Part shown: one piece after another, positions 45,136-56,467 of the stretch | How positions within the stretch are numbered: position 1 is the first letter of the stretch | Layout of the letters: every line of letters begins with the position of its first letter | Source of the DNA: Streptomyces flavidovirens DSM 40150 | Lineage (GTDB): Bacteria > Actinomycetota > Actinomycetes > Streptomycetales > Streptomycetaceae | Direction of reading: 5' to 3' | DNA: 64,000 bases | NCBI RefSeq assembly: GCF_000429085.1 | Contig: NZ_AUBE01000002.1 | Span: forward strand, 102,824-166,823 | Program-made: the position numbers and the translations under genes | Notes under the pieces: model-generated | Database searches by the model: none | What the model was told of the DNA's origin: nothing | The model's input: only the letters and a program-made list of their open reading frames with translations

Positions 45136-45906
45136 TCAGCCTTCGCACTGCTTCAGCATCATCGCCTTGTCCGTCGTCGTCACCGGGAGCTCGTACTTAT
45201 CGGCGACCTGCGCGAACCGCACCGCGTACGAGCAGCGGATCTTCTTGTTCGGCGGCAGCCAGGACGCGGGCCCCGAGTCCCGCTTCGCCGAGTTGGCGCG
45301 CCCTTCGACAGGAAGCAGATTGAGCACGTCGTTCGCCAGCTGCTCGCGCTTGCTCTCCGTCCATCGGGCGGCGCCCATCTGCCAGCTGTAGGACAGCGGG
45401 ACCACGTGGTCGATCTGCACCTCGGCCGCCTTCGCCTTCTTCCAGGCGATGTCCTTGCCGGTGTACGGGTCGTACAGGTCCATCGCAACGACTACGCAGT
45501 CGGAACCATCCCGGAACCGGACATCCCGGCCGTGGAGCTTCAGCAAGTCGTTCCGCGTGTCACAACCGTTCCTCGCCAGCGGTACCCCGTCCGCCGTGTC
45601 CATCCACGCATAGCCGAACTCATCCCGCTCATAGCCCGTCCTCGGCCCGCGCCCCTTTGTGGTGAGCCCTTGGATGAGCTTGCGTGCGTCGGCCTTGTCC
45701 GCTTCCGACGTGAGCGCGGCGAGCCCCGGCTTCGTCCCGTCGGGATTCGTCAGCGGGCTCACCGCCTGGCCGGCAGCTGCGTCCAGTCCGGACCCTGCGG
45801 AGCTTCCGCCCGGCTCCAGACCATCACAGCCCGCGACGAACGCGGCGACAACGACGACCGTGAGCACGGCTGTCTTCTTGCGAGTCCGCAGGAGACCGTG
45901 ACTCAT
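45136..45906 (-). CDS. Element cargo: intact HNH nuclease-family lipoprotein
   Basis: 256 residues. N-terminal signal with lipobox (VVVAAFVAGCDG, Cys near residue 22) indicates an exported, probably lipid-anchored protein. The conserved GRGPRTGYERDEFGYAW box and NGCDTRNDLLK lead to the HNH core QIDHVVPLSYSWQMGA, ANDVLNLLPVEGRANSAK, ASWLPPNKKIRCSYA. It belongs to the same family as the gene interrupted by the element and has similar full length (restored host protein ~259). At the position matching the insertion site, Thr-Arg is coded ACG CGG rather than ACC CGC, so the CCCGCG core is absent. ATG 45906 has GAGAGG upstream. Confidence 0.88.
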   Translation of the reverse strand: MSHGLLRTRKKTAVLTVVVVAAFVAGCDGLEPGGSSAGSGLDAAAGQAVSPLTNPDGTKPGLAALTSEADKADARKLIQGLTTKGRGPRTGYERDEFGYAWMDTADGVPLARNGCDTRNDLLKLHGRDVRFRDGSDCVVVAMDLYDPYTGKDIAWKKAKAAEVQIDHVVPLSYSWQMGAARWTESKREQLANDVLNLLPVEGRANSAKRDSGPASWLPPNKKIRCSYAVRFAQVADKYELPVTTTDKAMMLKQCEG

Positions 45907-45981
45907 GTGCCTCTCACTACGCACAGCTGACCACACCCTGCATACACTGCGAGAACATGCCCGTCACGGCGCGAAGCGTAG

Positions 45982-45993
45982 AGATAACGCGGG
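45982..45993. other. Right end of the mobile element (attR terminus and core)
   Basis: AGATAA (45982-45987) is the element terminus, inverse of TTATCT at 39777. CGCGGG (45988-45993) is the core shared with 39771-39776. Beyond it the host HNH reading frame resumes. Confidence 0.85.
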
Positions 45994-46267
45994 TGCCGCA
46001 CCCGTTCTCGTCGGTGTCGGCCCAGGCGCTCCCGAAAGCCTCCCGCTCGTAACCGGTCTTGGGGGCGCGCCCCTTGACGGTGAGTTCCTCAACAGCGGCG
46101 AGCGCCGACCCGGCCGACCCGGAAGCCTGCCCTCCGCTACTGCCGCCCGCCCCCTCCGGGGTGCAGCCAGTAGCGGCGAGGGCCGCGACCAGGGCGGCTG
46201 CGGGAAGAGCGGTCCTGAGCGTACGTATACCTGTCAAGGCGATCCGTCCTGGCGGGTCGGTGTGCAT
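45988..46267 (-). pseudogene. 5' half of the interrupted HNH nuclease-like lipoprotein gene
   Basis: From ATG 46267: signal sequence with lipobox (LVAALAATGCTP), a Gly/Ser linker, then ELTVKGRAPKTGYEREAF and ADTDENGCGTR, where the element joins. The frame then reads about 23 element-encoded residues (VISTLRAVTG...) to a stop at 45917. With the 39271-39776 fragment it makes a normal family member. The truncated product would be an anchored stub without the HNH motif. Confidence 0.88.
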
Positions 46268-46292
46268 GCCCCCCAGAGTCCCACGGCGCGCA

Positions 46293-47168
46293 CTACACCT
46301 TGCCGATACCCAACGTGTTCTCGGACGGCAGCAGTCCCGAGCCCAGCACGTCCACCCACAAGGGACCGGTCAACTCGGCCAGCCGCGCGGTCCCTTCCGA
46401 GCCGAGGGCCCGCCAGGGCGCGGCGGCCAGTTCGTCGGTGACCCGCTCCACCTCGGCGCGCAGCGCGCGACCCGCCTCAGTGGCCACACCCTCCCCGTCC
46501 AACAACCGGCGCTCGACAAGCCGTTCACGCGCGGCGGCCCACTGTCCGTCGCCCCATCCCCGGCTGCGGAAGGTATCGGCGCAAGCCGCTCCGATGCCCG
46601 CGAAGCTGACGAGAGCCTCGACCGGGTCGAGCCCGGCGGTGAGCAGCGCCGCGACATGCCCGTCGCCGCGGTGCTCGCGCAGGATGGTCGCCGCCTGCCA
46701 CAGGACGAGGTGCGGGGCGTCCGGCCAGGGCAGCGACGCGTTGGCGGCGGCGAGCGGCCGGCCCGCGGTGTTCGCGGCCTCGGCGGCCCGGCGGGCGAAG
46801 GCGGCGGCCTCGGCGATCTCGGGCCCGTCGACGCGCTCGCCGAAGAGCGCGCGGTACGCCCCGTCCATGCCGCGCGTCCGCGCGGCCAGGACCTCGGCCG
46901 GGTCCGCGATGCCCCATCCCGCCGGGACGTACTCCGCGACCATCGCGGGGCTGAAGCTGTAGAAGGCCGCCGCGACGACGTCGGCACTCACGGCCCCCAG
47001 CGGTGCGGGGCGCCAGGCGAAGTAACCCGGCCAGCGGACATCCGTCGCGTACCCCAGCTTCTCGGCTTCCTCGAAGACCTCGGGCGCGTAGTAGACGACG
47101 GCGTGCAGCGGCTCCAGCAGGTGCCACATCTGCCGCACACGCCCCAGCTCCACAACTTCCTCAGCCAT
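46293..47168 (-). CDS. SCO6745-family protein
   Basis: 291 residues. Recognised by RQMWHLLEPLHAVVYYAPEV near the N-terminus, GYFAWRPAPLGAVSADVVAAAFYSFSP (about 45-72), and PHLVLWQAATILREHRGDGHVAALL (about 165-190), followed by a winged-helix-like C-terminus (ERLVERRLLDGEGVATEAGRAL). It is a widespread actinobacterial family of unknown function. ATG 47168 has GGAGGAGGA upstream. It is divergent from a TetR regulator over 99 bases containing a palindrome, so is probably that regulator's target. Confidence 0.8.
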   Translation of the reverse strand: MAEEVVELGRVRQMWHLLEPLHAVVYYAPEVFEEAEKLGYATDVRWPGYFAWRPAPLGAVSADVVAAAFYSFSPAMVAEYVPAGWGIADPAEVLAARTRGMDGAYRALFGERVDGPEIAEAAAFARRAAEAANTAGRPLAAANASLPWPDAPHLVLWQAATILREHRGDGHVAALLTAGLDPVEALVSFAGIGAACADTFRSRGWGDGQWAAARERLVERRLLDGEGVATEAGRALRAEVERVTDELAAAPWRALGSEGTARLAELTGPLWVDVLGSGLLPSENTLGIGKV

Positions 47169-47195
47169 GACTCCTCCTCCGGCCGCACCCCGCCC

Positions 47196-47248
47196 ATCTA
47201 GGCACCGACTAGATTCCTCGTCAGCACCAAACTTGTCAACGGCTAGAT
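47196..47248. promoter_or_regulatory. Candidate TetR operator (CTAGAT boxes)
   Basis: Inverted repeat ATCTAG-GCACCGA-CTAGAT (47196-47214) plus a third copy of CTAGAT at 47243-47248, between the divergent SCO6745-like and TetR genes. CTAG is rare in this DNA, so three close copies stand out. Confidence 0.55.
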
Positions 47249-47267
47249 CCGGCGTAATCTGCTGACC

Positions 47268-47870
47268 ATGAGCAGCCGCGACACGTACCACCACGGCGAC
47301 CTGCGGCGGGCGCTCCTCGCCGCGGCCCTCGACGTCATCCGCACCCAGGGTCCGGCAGCCCTGTCGCTCCGCGACCTCGCCCGCCGCGCGGGCGTCTCCC
47401 ACGCGGCCCCCGCCCACCACTTCAAGGACCGGACAGGCCTGCTGACCGCGATCGCCACCGAGGGCCACGACCTGCTGACGGCAGCGCTCTGCGACGCGGC
47501 AGACCTGAGCGACGCGGGCGTTCGCTACGTCCGCTTCGCGGTCGACCACCCGGCGCACTTCCAGGTCATGTTCCAGCCGGACCTGCTCCGCGCCGACGAC
47601 CCGGAACTCCTGGCCGCGAAGGCACGCTCGTACGAACAACTCCGCGCCGCTGTAGCCGCCCTCCCCGGCGACCGCACCACCGACCCGGAGCTGACCGGCA
47701 TCGCCGCCTGGTCGGCCGCCCACGGCTTCGCCACCCTGCTCCTGACCCACAACCTGGACCTCGCCCTGGCCGACCGCACCCCGGACGAGGTGTTCCGGGC
47801 CCTGACCGCCGCGTTGTTCAAGAGCGGCAGCACAACCACCGGGGCGGCCGGGAGGACAGACCTGCGATAG
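47268..47870 (+). CDS. TetR-family transcriptional regulator
   Basis: 200 residues. N-terminal HTH: YHHGDLRRALLAAALDVIRTQGPAALSLRDLARRAGVSHAAP..HHFKDRTGLLTAIATEG (here about residues 7-66, quoted discontinuously) is the AcrR/TetR DNA-binding domain. The C-terminal ligand domain contains RFAVDHPAHFQVMFQPDLL, typical of the WHG-type subgroup. It likely represses itself and the divergent SCO6745-like gene through the CTAGAT palindrome. Ligand unknown. Confidence 0.9.
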   Translation: MSSRDTYHHGDLRRALLAAALDVIRTQGPAALSLRDLARRAGVSHAAPAHHFKDRTGLLTAIATEGHDLLTAALCDAADLSDAGVRYVRFAVDHPAHFQVMFQPDLLRADDPELLAAKARSYEQLRAAVAALPGDRTTDPELTGIAAWSAAHGFATLLLTHNLDLALADRTPDEVFRALTAALFKSGSTTTGAAGRTDLR

Positions 47871-48050
47871 ATCAACGTCGCACTACGCCGACTACGGCCG
47901 CCAGGACTTCGTCGACGTCCGGTAGCGGCCGGGCGACGCCGCGCATCCTGTCCCGCCCGCGGGAATAGCCGAAGCCGATCCGTGCTTGACCGTGTCGCGT
48001 GCACGTGATCAACGACATGGACATCGGAAGACAACCAGGGGCGGGACAAG

Positions 48051-49346
48051 ATGAGTTCCTCAAGTTCTGTACGGCGTACGAGTGTTGCTGTGCTCTCCGC
48101 GGCCGTGCTGGCGGCTCTGCCGGTAGTCGGCGCGCAGGGGTTCACCGGATCCGGCGTCGCCGTCGCGGCCGAACAGCGCGGCGGGACGGTGTGGCAGGGC
48201 GGCTGGGCCGCTTCGCCGCAGGCTCCGACGACGCCGTTCGGGCCGAACTGGTCCGAGCAGGGCTTCGCGAACCACACGGTGCGGCAGGTGGTCCGGGTCA
48301 GCACCGGCGGCACCAAGGCCCGTATCGAACTGTCCAACCGCTACGGCTCCACCCCGCTGCGCATCACCGGCGCGACGGTCGCCCGTACGGACAAGGGCGC
48401 CGCGGTGCGGGCCGGTTCGGTCCGGGAGCTGTCCTTCGGGAAGGGCCGGTCGGTGACCATCCCGGCGGGTGGCAAGGTGCTCAGCGACGGGGTGCCGTTC
48501 AGGGTCAAGGCGCTGGAGTCGGTGACCGTCACGCTGTATCTGGCCGGGCCGACGGGACCTGCCACGTTCCACCATTTTTCGTCCGCGACCAGCTACCGGG
48601 CCGACGGCGACCACCGTTCGGACCGCGAAGGTACGGCGTTCAAGGAGACCAGCGACTCCTGGTACTACCTGTCCGGCGTCGAGGTCAGCGGCGGGGAGAG
48701 GTCCGGGCGCCGCGACGGTGTGGTGGCCTTCGGCGACTCCATCACCGACGGTGTCGGCTCCAGCCTGAACACGGACAACCGCTACCCCGACGAGCTCGCC
48801 GAGCGCTTCGCCGCCACCGGCAAGCCGCGCAGCGTCCTCAACCACGGGATCGGCGGCAACCAGGTCACCAACGACACGGCCTGGGCCGGCGAGAAGGCTG
48901 TGGCCCGCTTCAAGAAGGACGTCCTCAGCGAGCCGGGCATCGGCACGGTCATCGTGCTGGAAGGCATCAACGACATCGGTGGCAGCGGCTGGCAGGGGGT
49001 TCCGGGCGGACCGACACCCGAGGTGTCGGCGAAGCAGCTGATCGAAGGTCACCGCACGTTGATCCGCCAGGCACACGCCAAGGGCATCAAGGCGGTCGGC
49101 GCCACCCTGACCCCCGTCAAGGGCTCCGCGTACTACACCGAGGCCAACGAGGCCAAGCGGGACGCGGTCAACCAGTGGATCCGTACGTCCGGTGAGTACG
49201 ACGAAGTGGTCGACCTGGACCGTGCCCTCGCCGACCCCGCCGACCGGGACCGCATGCTCCCCGCCTACGACTCGGGCGACGCCCTGCACCCGAACGACGC
49301 CGGGTTCCGGGTGATGGCCGGGGCGCTCGACCTCGACACGCTCTGA
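48051..49346 (+). CDS. Secreted SGNH/GDSL hydrolase
   Basis: 431 residues. Signal peptide (VAVLSAAVLAALPVVGAQG; cleavage probably near AVAAEQ). Residues 50-215 form a beta-rich N-terminal domain. The hydrolase domain follows with block I VVAFGDSITDGVGSS (Ser near residue 228), block II NHGIGGNQV, block III LEGINDIGG, and block V DALHPNDAGF (catalytic Asp/His). It is a serine esterase or lipase acting outside the cell; the N-terminal domain resembles family members active on polysaccharide acetyl groups, but the substrate is not clear. Confidence 0.9.
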   Translation: MSSSSSVRRTSVAVLSAAVLAALPVVGAQGFTGSGVAVAAEQRGGTVWQGGWAASPQAPTTPFGPNWSEQGFANHTVRQVVRVSTGGTKARIELSNRYGSTPLRITGATVARTDKGAAVRAGSVRELSFGKGRSVTIPAGGKVLSDGVPFRVKALESVTVTLYLAGPTGPATFHHFSSATSYRADGDHRSDREGTAFKETSDSWYYLSGVEVSGGERSGRRDGVVAFGDSITDGVGSSLNTDNRYPDELAERFAATGKPRSVLNHGIGGNQVTNDTAWAGEKAVARFKKDVLSEPGIGTVIVLEGINDIGGSGWQGVPGGPTPEVSAKQLIEGHRTLIRQAHAKGIKAVGATLTPVKGSAYYTEANEAKRDAVNQWIRTSGEYDEVVDLDRALADPADRDRMLPAYDSGDALHPNDAGFRVMAGALDLDTL

Positions 49347-49353
49347 CGGACTG

Positions 49354-49396
49354 CGAAGCCGGCCGTGCCTGCCGACTCGCGGCACGACCGGCTTCG
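49354..49396. terminator. Hairpin between the SGNH hydrolase gene and mfd
   Basis: GAAGCCGGCCGTGCC / GGCACGACCGGCTTC, 15-bp stem with one mismatch and an 11-base loop, between convergent genes. A CTGCTAC/CTGCCTGCTA-like repeat follows just before the mfd stop. Confidence 0.75.
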
Positions 49397-49436
49397 CGGG
49401 CTGCTACGGGCCCGCTACCTGCCTGCTATCTGCCTG

Positions 49437-52967
<3,531 letters not shown>

Positions 52968-53132
52968 GAAGGGCTTCCGTCCAGGTAACGAAGTGACGTG
53001 GTGACGTGGTGGACAACGCGAAGGGCCCGACACGTCTCACGGGCCGGGGGATTTCTAGCCTACGGCCCGCCGCTGACAACCGCTCCGGGGATCCGCACCC
53101 CCAGAACCAGCGCGAAGTGTACAGTTCCTTAC

Positions 53133-53387
53133 ATGAATGACACGCTGCCCATCACCGAAGCCCGCGCCCGCTTCGGTTCGCTGGTCCGCCGGACGTCACA
53201 CGCCCGCGAGCGCATCATGATCACCGACCACGGCCAGCCTGCGGCCGTGCTGATAAACCCGCAGGAACTGGCCGACCTCGAGGATGCCCTGGCCCTCGCG
53301 GAGTACCGGGCGGAACAGGCAGCTGGGACGTTCGTCGGCGTCCCGCACGAAGAAGTCCGTGCGCGACTGGGCCTGGGGCGTGAGTGA
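53133..53387 (+). CDS. Phd/YefM-type antitoxin
   Basis: 84 residues. LPITEARARFGSLVRRTSHARERIMITDHGQPAAVLI is the Phd/YefM DNA-binding fold (about residues 5-41), followed by an acidic C-terminal helix region that would wrap the toxin. ATG 53133 chosen over the longer frame. The stop overlaps the toxin GTG start (GTGAGTGA region at 53384-53387), so the pair is coupled. Likely autoregulates its promoter. Confidence 0.88.
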   Translation: MNDTLPITEARARFGSLVRRTSHARERIMITDHGQPAAVLINPQELADLEDALALAEYRAEQAAGTFVGVPHEEVRARLGLGRE

Positions 53388-53635
53388 GCTACGAGATCAT
53401 CTGGCGGCTCGGGGCAACCGATGCCGCCACCCGCTACCTCAAGGACGACCCCGACGGCCTGCGACAAGTCTTCGCAGCGGTTGATCTGCTGGTCGACGAC
53501 CCCAGGCCGACGGGCTCCACCGCATACGGCTCGCCGGACCTGCGCCGTATGCACGTGGGCCGATACCGCATCCTCTACGAGATCACAGAGTCCACGGTCA
53601 CGATTGTGGTGATGAACGTTGGCCGGATCGCCTGA
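53384..53635 (+). CDS. RelE/ParE-type toxin
   Basis: 83 residues. YEIIWRLGATDAATRYLKDD at the start and SPDLRRMHVGRYRILYEIT followed by a TIVVMNVGRI strand are the RelE-superfamily core with its basic Arg cluster. Members cleave mRNA at the ribosome or poison gyrase; which one cannot be told here. GTG start overlaps the antitoxin stop. Confidence 0.86.
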   Translation: MSYEIIWRLGATDAATRYLKDDPDGLRQVFAAVDLLVDDPRPTGSTAYGSPDLRRMHVGRYRILYEITESTVTIVVMNVGRIA

Positions 53636-53810
53636 GAGCGCCGAACCACCGGAAAAAGCTGCCCCCGCTGAACCTGCTCACGAGGACGATCAGCCTCGGC
53701 CCAAGGTCAATCGGACAGATCGTGGTTCGCTCCGCGGAAAGATCCGCATCGCCGAAGACTTCGATGACATGCCTGAAGGTTGGGACGAATTCTTCGGCAA
53801 AGACGAATAA
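53619..53810 (+). CDS. Small third ORF of the TA locus, antitoxin-tail-like
   Basis: 63 residues if the TTG at 53619 is used; it overlaps the toxin end by 17 bases. The C-terminal RGSLRGKIRIAEDFDDMPEG resembles toxin-binding tails of Phd/VapB antitoxins (GxLKGKIxIADDFDxP), while the N-terminus is Pro/Ala/Glu-rich without an HTH. It could be an extra neutralising peptide or the remnant of another TA pair. The start is uncertain since the ribosome site is weak. Confidence 0.5.
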   Translation: MAGSPESAEPPEKAAPAEPAHEDDQPRPKVNRTDRGSLRGKIRIAEDFDDMPEGWDEFFGKDE

Positions 53811-53815
53811 GCAAG

Positions 53816-53855
53816 CCCGGCCCAGGGGTGTTCGCAGGAACACCCCTGGGCCGGG
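53816..53855. terminator. Strong bidirectional hairpin between the TA locus and the ABC operon
   Basis: Perfect 18-bp stem CCCGGCCCAGGGGTGTTC / GAACACCCCTGGGCCGGG with a 4-base loop, between convergent transcripts. Confidence 0.92.
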
Positions 53856-53881
53856 TCCGCCACCACCACTGCGCTACTCCG

Positions 53882-56467
53882 CTACTCCGTGGCGATCGCG
53901 TTCAGTACGTTCATCCGACCCGCCCGGAAGGCCGGGACCAGGGCGGCGAACAGACCCACGAACGCCGAGCCCACGAAGACCGTGAGGATCGTGGACCACG
54001 GGATCTCCAGCACGCCCAGGCCCTCCAGCGCCAGCAGCTTCTGCGCCGCCGTCCCCCAGCCCATGCCGAGGCCGAGGCCGAGCAGCGCGCCGAAGAGGGC
54101 GATCACCACCGACTCCAGGCGGATCATGCGGCGCAGCTGCCTGCGTGAGAGGCCGATGGCCCGCATCAGGCCGATCTCCCTGGTCCGCTCGACGACCGAC
54201 AGGGCGAGGGTGTTCACCACACCGAGGACCGCGACGATGATCGCGAGGGCCAGCAGGCCGTAGACGATGTTGAGCAGCTGGCCGACCTCGTCCTTCAGGT
54301 CCTGCTTGAAGTCGGTCTGGTCCTGCACCGTGAACTGCGGGTACTCGGCCAGCGCCTTCTTGAGCCCGGCGTACGCCGCGTCTTCCTTGCCGTCCACCGC
54401 CTTCGCGAACATGATCAGGTTCGGCGGCACCCGGTCGGCCGGCAGGTACTGAGCGGCGGTCGTGACGTTGGTGTACATCGCCCCCTTGTCGACGTTCGAC
54501 TCGTCCGAGGTGATCGCCGCGATCTTCAGCTTCGCGGTCTCGCCGCCGTTGAACGCGACGGTCATCGTGTCACCGACCTCGATGCCGTGCCGCTCGGCGT
54601 AGTCGCTGCCGACGGACATGGCGTTCTTGCCGTACGCCGCGCTCAGCTCACCCGCGACGGTCTCGCGCCGCAGGTCCTGGGCGTACGTCGGGTCTGCCGC
54701 CGCCAGTTCCTCCGTCTCCCTCTTCCCGTCGGGGGAGGTCAGCTCCGCCTTGATCATCTTGTAGCTGGTGACGTGCTCGATGTCGGGAGCCGCTCGCAGC
54801 GCCTTCTCGGCCTCGGGCACGATCGGGCCGCTGGGGCCGCTCTGGATGATGAAGTCCGCGCCGACCGACTTGTCGAGCTCCTCCGTGGCCGAGGCGACCA
54901 TCGAGGACCCGACGACCGACAGGCAGGCGACCAGCGCGAGGCCGATCATCAGCGCGGCGCCCGTCGCTCCCGTACGCCGCGGATTGCGCAGCGCGTTGCG
55001 CTCGGCCATCCGCCCGACCGGGCCGAACATCCGCAGCACCACCGCGCTGATCGCCCGTACCACGACGCCCGCGAGGAGCGGACCGATGACGATGAAGCCG
55101 ATGAGGGTGAGAACGACACCGCCGCCCAGGAACAGCGAGCCCTCGCTCGCCTTCTCCGCCTGTGTCGTCACGTAGAGCAGCGCGCCGCCCGCACCGGTCA
55201 GGACCAGGCCGATTCCGGCCCGTATCCAGCCGGCCCTGCCGTCCGCCGGAGTCCCGGCGTCGCGCAGCGCGGCCATCGGGGAGACCTTGCCGGCCCGCCG
55301 GGCCGGGACGTAGGCGGCTACGACCGTGACGATGATGCCGAGCGCGAGCCCGACGACCGGGGTCGTCCAGGCGACGGTCAGGTCCTTCGTCGACAGCTCC
55401 ATGCCCATCGACCCCATGATCTTCATCAGGCCTACGGCGAGGCCGACACCGGCGCCGACACCGAGGACCGAGCCGGCGACGCCGAGCAGCAGCGCCTCCA
55501 CCAGCACGCCCCTGTTGACCTGCTTGCGGCTGGAGCCGATGGCCCGCATCAGGCCGATCTCGCGGGTGCGCTGGGTGACCAGCATGGAGAACGTGTTGAC
55601 GATGAGGAAGATGCCGACGAGGAAGGCGATTCCGGCGAAGCCGAGCATCGCGTACTTCATCACGTCGAGGAAGGAGCCGAGCTCCTCACGGCCGGAGTCC
55701 GCCGCTTCCTTCGCGGTCTGGAGCTTGTACGGACCACCGGCGGCCGCGTCGAGCACACCGGCGACCTCCTGCTTCAACCGCGTGTCGCTGACGCCCCGTT
55801 CGGCGGTCACGGCGATGTGCGTGAAGGTGTCCGGCTTGCCCAGCAGCCGCCGCTGGGCGGTCGCGGTGTCGAAGTAGACCACGGTCGCGCCCGGGTTGGT
55901 CATCTTGAAGGACGCGATGCCGGAGATCCTGGCGGTGATGTCGCCGGTGACGGCGATGGTGCGCAGCTCGTCGCCCAGCTTGAGGCCGTGCTTGTCGGCG
56001 GTGTCGGCGTCGACCATCACGTCGGTGGGTCCGCGCGGGGCGTGCCCGGAGGTGATGTCCATCGACTTGAGGTCGTTGTGCGTCCAGTTGCCGGCGATCG
56101 TCGGGGCGCCGTTGTCGGAGCCCATGTTCTTGTTGTCGCTGTTGACGACGGTCACCGACAGGCTGACGACGGCGCCTTCGGCGGACTTCACGCCGTCCGC
56201 CTTCGTCACCTGCTGGACGGCGGACGCGGGGAGCGCCTCGGGCCTGCCGGTCCGCGGGCCCTGGTCATCGCCCTCGGCCGACTTGGGCGTGACCGTTACG
56301 TCGGCCGAGGTGGCGGCGAAGAGCTTGTCGAAGGTCGTGTTCATGGTGTCGGTGAAAACGAGCGTGCCGCACACGAACGCCACCGAGAGCAGGACCGCGA
56401 CGGCGGAGAGCGCCATGCGTCCCTTGTGCGCGACGAAGTTGCGCATGGAGGTCTTGAGGACGGTCAT
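53882..56467 (-). CDS. FtsX/MacB-family ABC permease (second copy)
   Basis: 861 residues. Same layout as the permease at 11602-14151: first helix (ALSAVAVLLSVAFVCGTLVF), extracytoplasmic domain, FtsX domain with REIGLMRAIGSSRKQVNRGV, central helices, second extracytoplasmic domain, and second FtsX domain with REIGLMRAIGLSRRQLRRMI. ATG 56467 overlaps the ATPase stop (ATGA). The two ABC systems share architecture but the extracytoplasmic domains differ, so they probably handle different cargo. Confidence 0.93.
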   Translation of the reverse strand: MTVLKTSMRNFVAHKGRMALSAVAVLLSVAFVCGTLVFTDTMNTTFDKLFAATSADVTVTPKSAEGDDQGPRTGRPEALPASAVQQVTKADGVKSAEGAVVSLSVTVVNSDNKNMGSDNGAPTIAGNWTHNDLKSMDITSGHAPRGPTDVMVDADTADKHGLKLGDELRTIAVTGDITARISGIASFKMTNPGATVVYFDTATAQRRLLGKPDTFTHIAVTAERGVSDTRLKQEVAGVLDAAAGGPYKLQTAKEAADSGREELGSFLDVMKYAMLGFAGIAFLVGIFLIVNTFSMLVTQRTREIGLMRAIGSSRKQVNRGVLVEALLLGVAGSVLGVGAGVGLAVGLMKIMGSMGMELSTKDLTVAWTTPVVGLALGIIVTVVAAYVPARRAGKVSPMAALRDAGTPADGRAGWIRAGIGLVLTGAGGALLYVTTQAEKASEGSLFLGGGVVLTLIGFIVIGPLLAGVVVRAISAVVLRMFGPVGRMAERNALRNPRRTGATGAALMIGLALVACLSVVGSSMVASATEELDKSVGADFIIQSGPSGPIVPEAEKALRAAPDIEHVTSYKMIKAELTSPDGKRETEELAAADPTYAQDLRRETVAGELSAAYGKNAMSVGSDYAERHGIEVGDTMTVAFNGGETAKLKIAAITSDESNVDKGAMYTNVTTAAQYLPADRVPPNLIMFAKAVDGKEDAAYAGLKKALAEYPQFTVQDQTDFKQDLKDEVGQLLNIVYGLLALAIIVAVLGVVNTLALSVVERTREIGLMRAIGLSRRQLRRMIRLESVVIALFGALLGLGLGMGWGTAAQKLLALEGLGVLEIPWSTILTVFVGSAFVGLFAALVPAFRAGRMNVLNAIATE

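Larger units (their letters stand above)
39777..45993. mobile_element. 6.2-kb Tn554-like site-specific element inserted in an HNH gene
   Basis: Bounded by the 6-bp direct repeat CGCGGG and perfect 6-bp inverted termini, inserted in frame in a host HNH gene. It carries three overlapping plus-strand genes in Tn554 tnpA-tnpB-tnpC order (376, 734 and 199 residues) and two minus-strand cargo genes: an uncharacterised protein and an intact HNH lipoprotein. Base composition of the cargo end looks visibly less GC-rich than the flanks. A TGAGGCACA motif is repeated near the left end (39810-39818, 39861-39869) and, as GTGAGAGGCACATGAG in inverted orientation, near the right end (45902-45917); these may be accessory recombinase sites. 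It appears complete and potentially mobile. Confidence 0.87.

Noticed and set aside
45917..46267. Apparent small lipoprotein gene of 116 residues
   Set aside because: Its last ~23 residues are read from the mobile element; it is the 5' half of the interrupted HNH gene.
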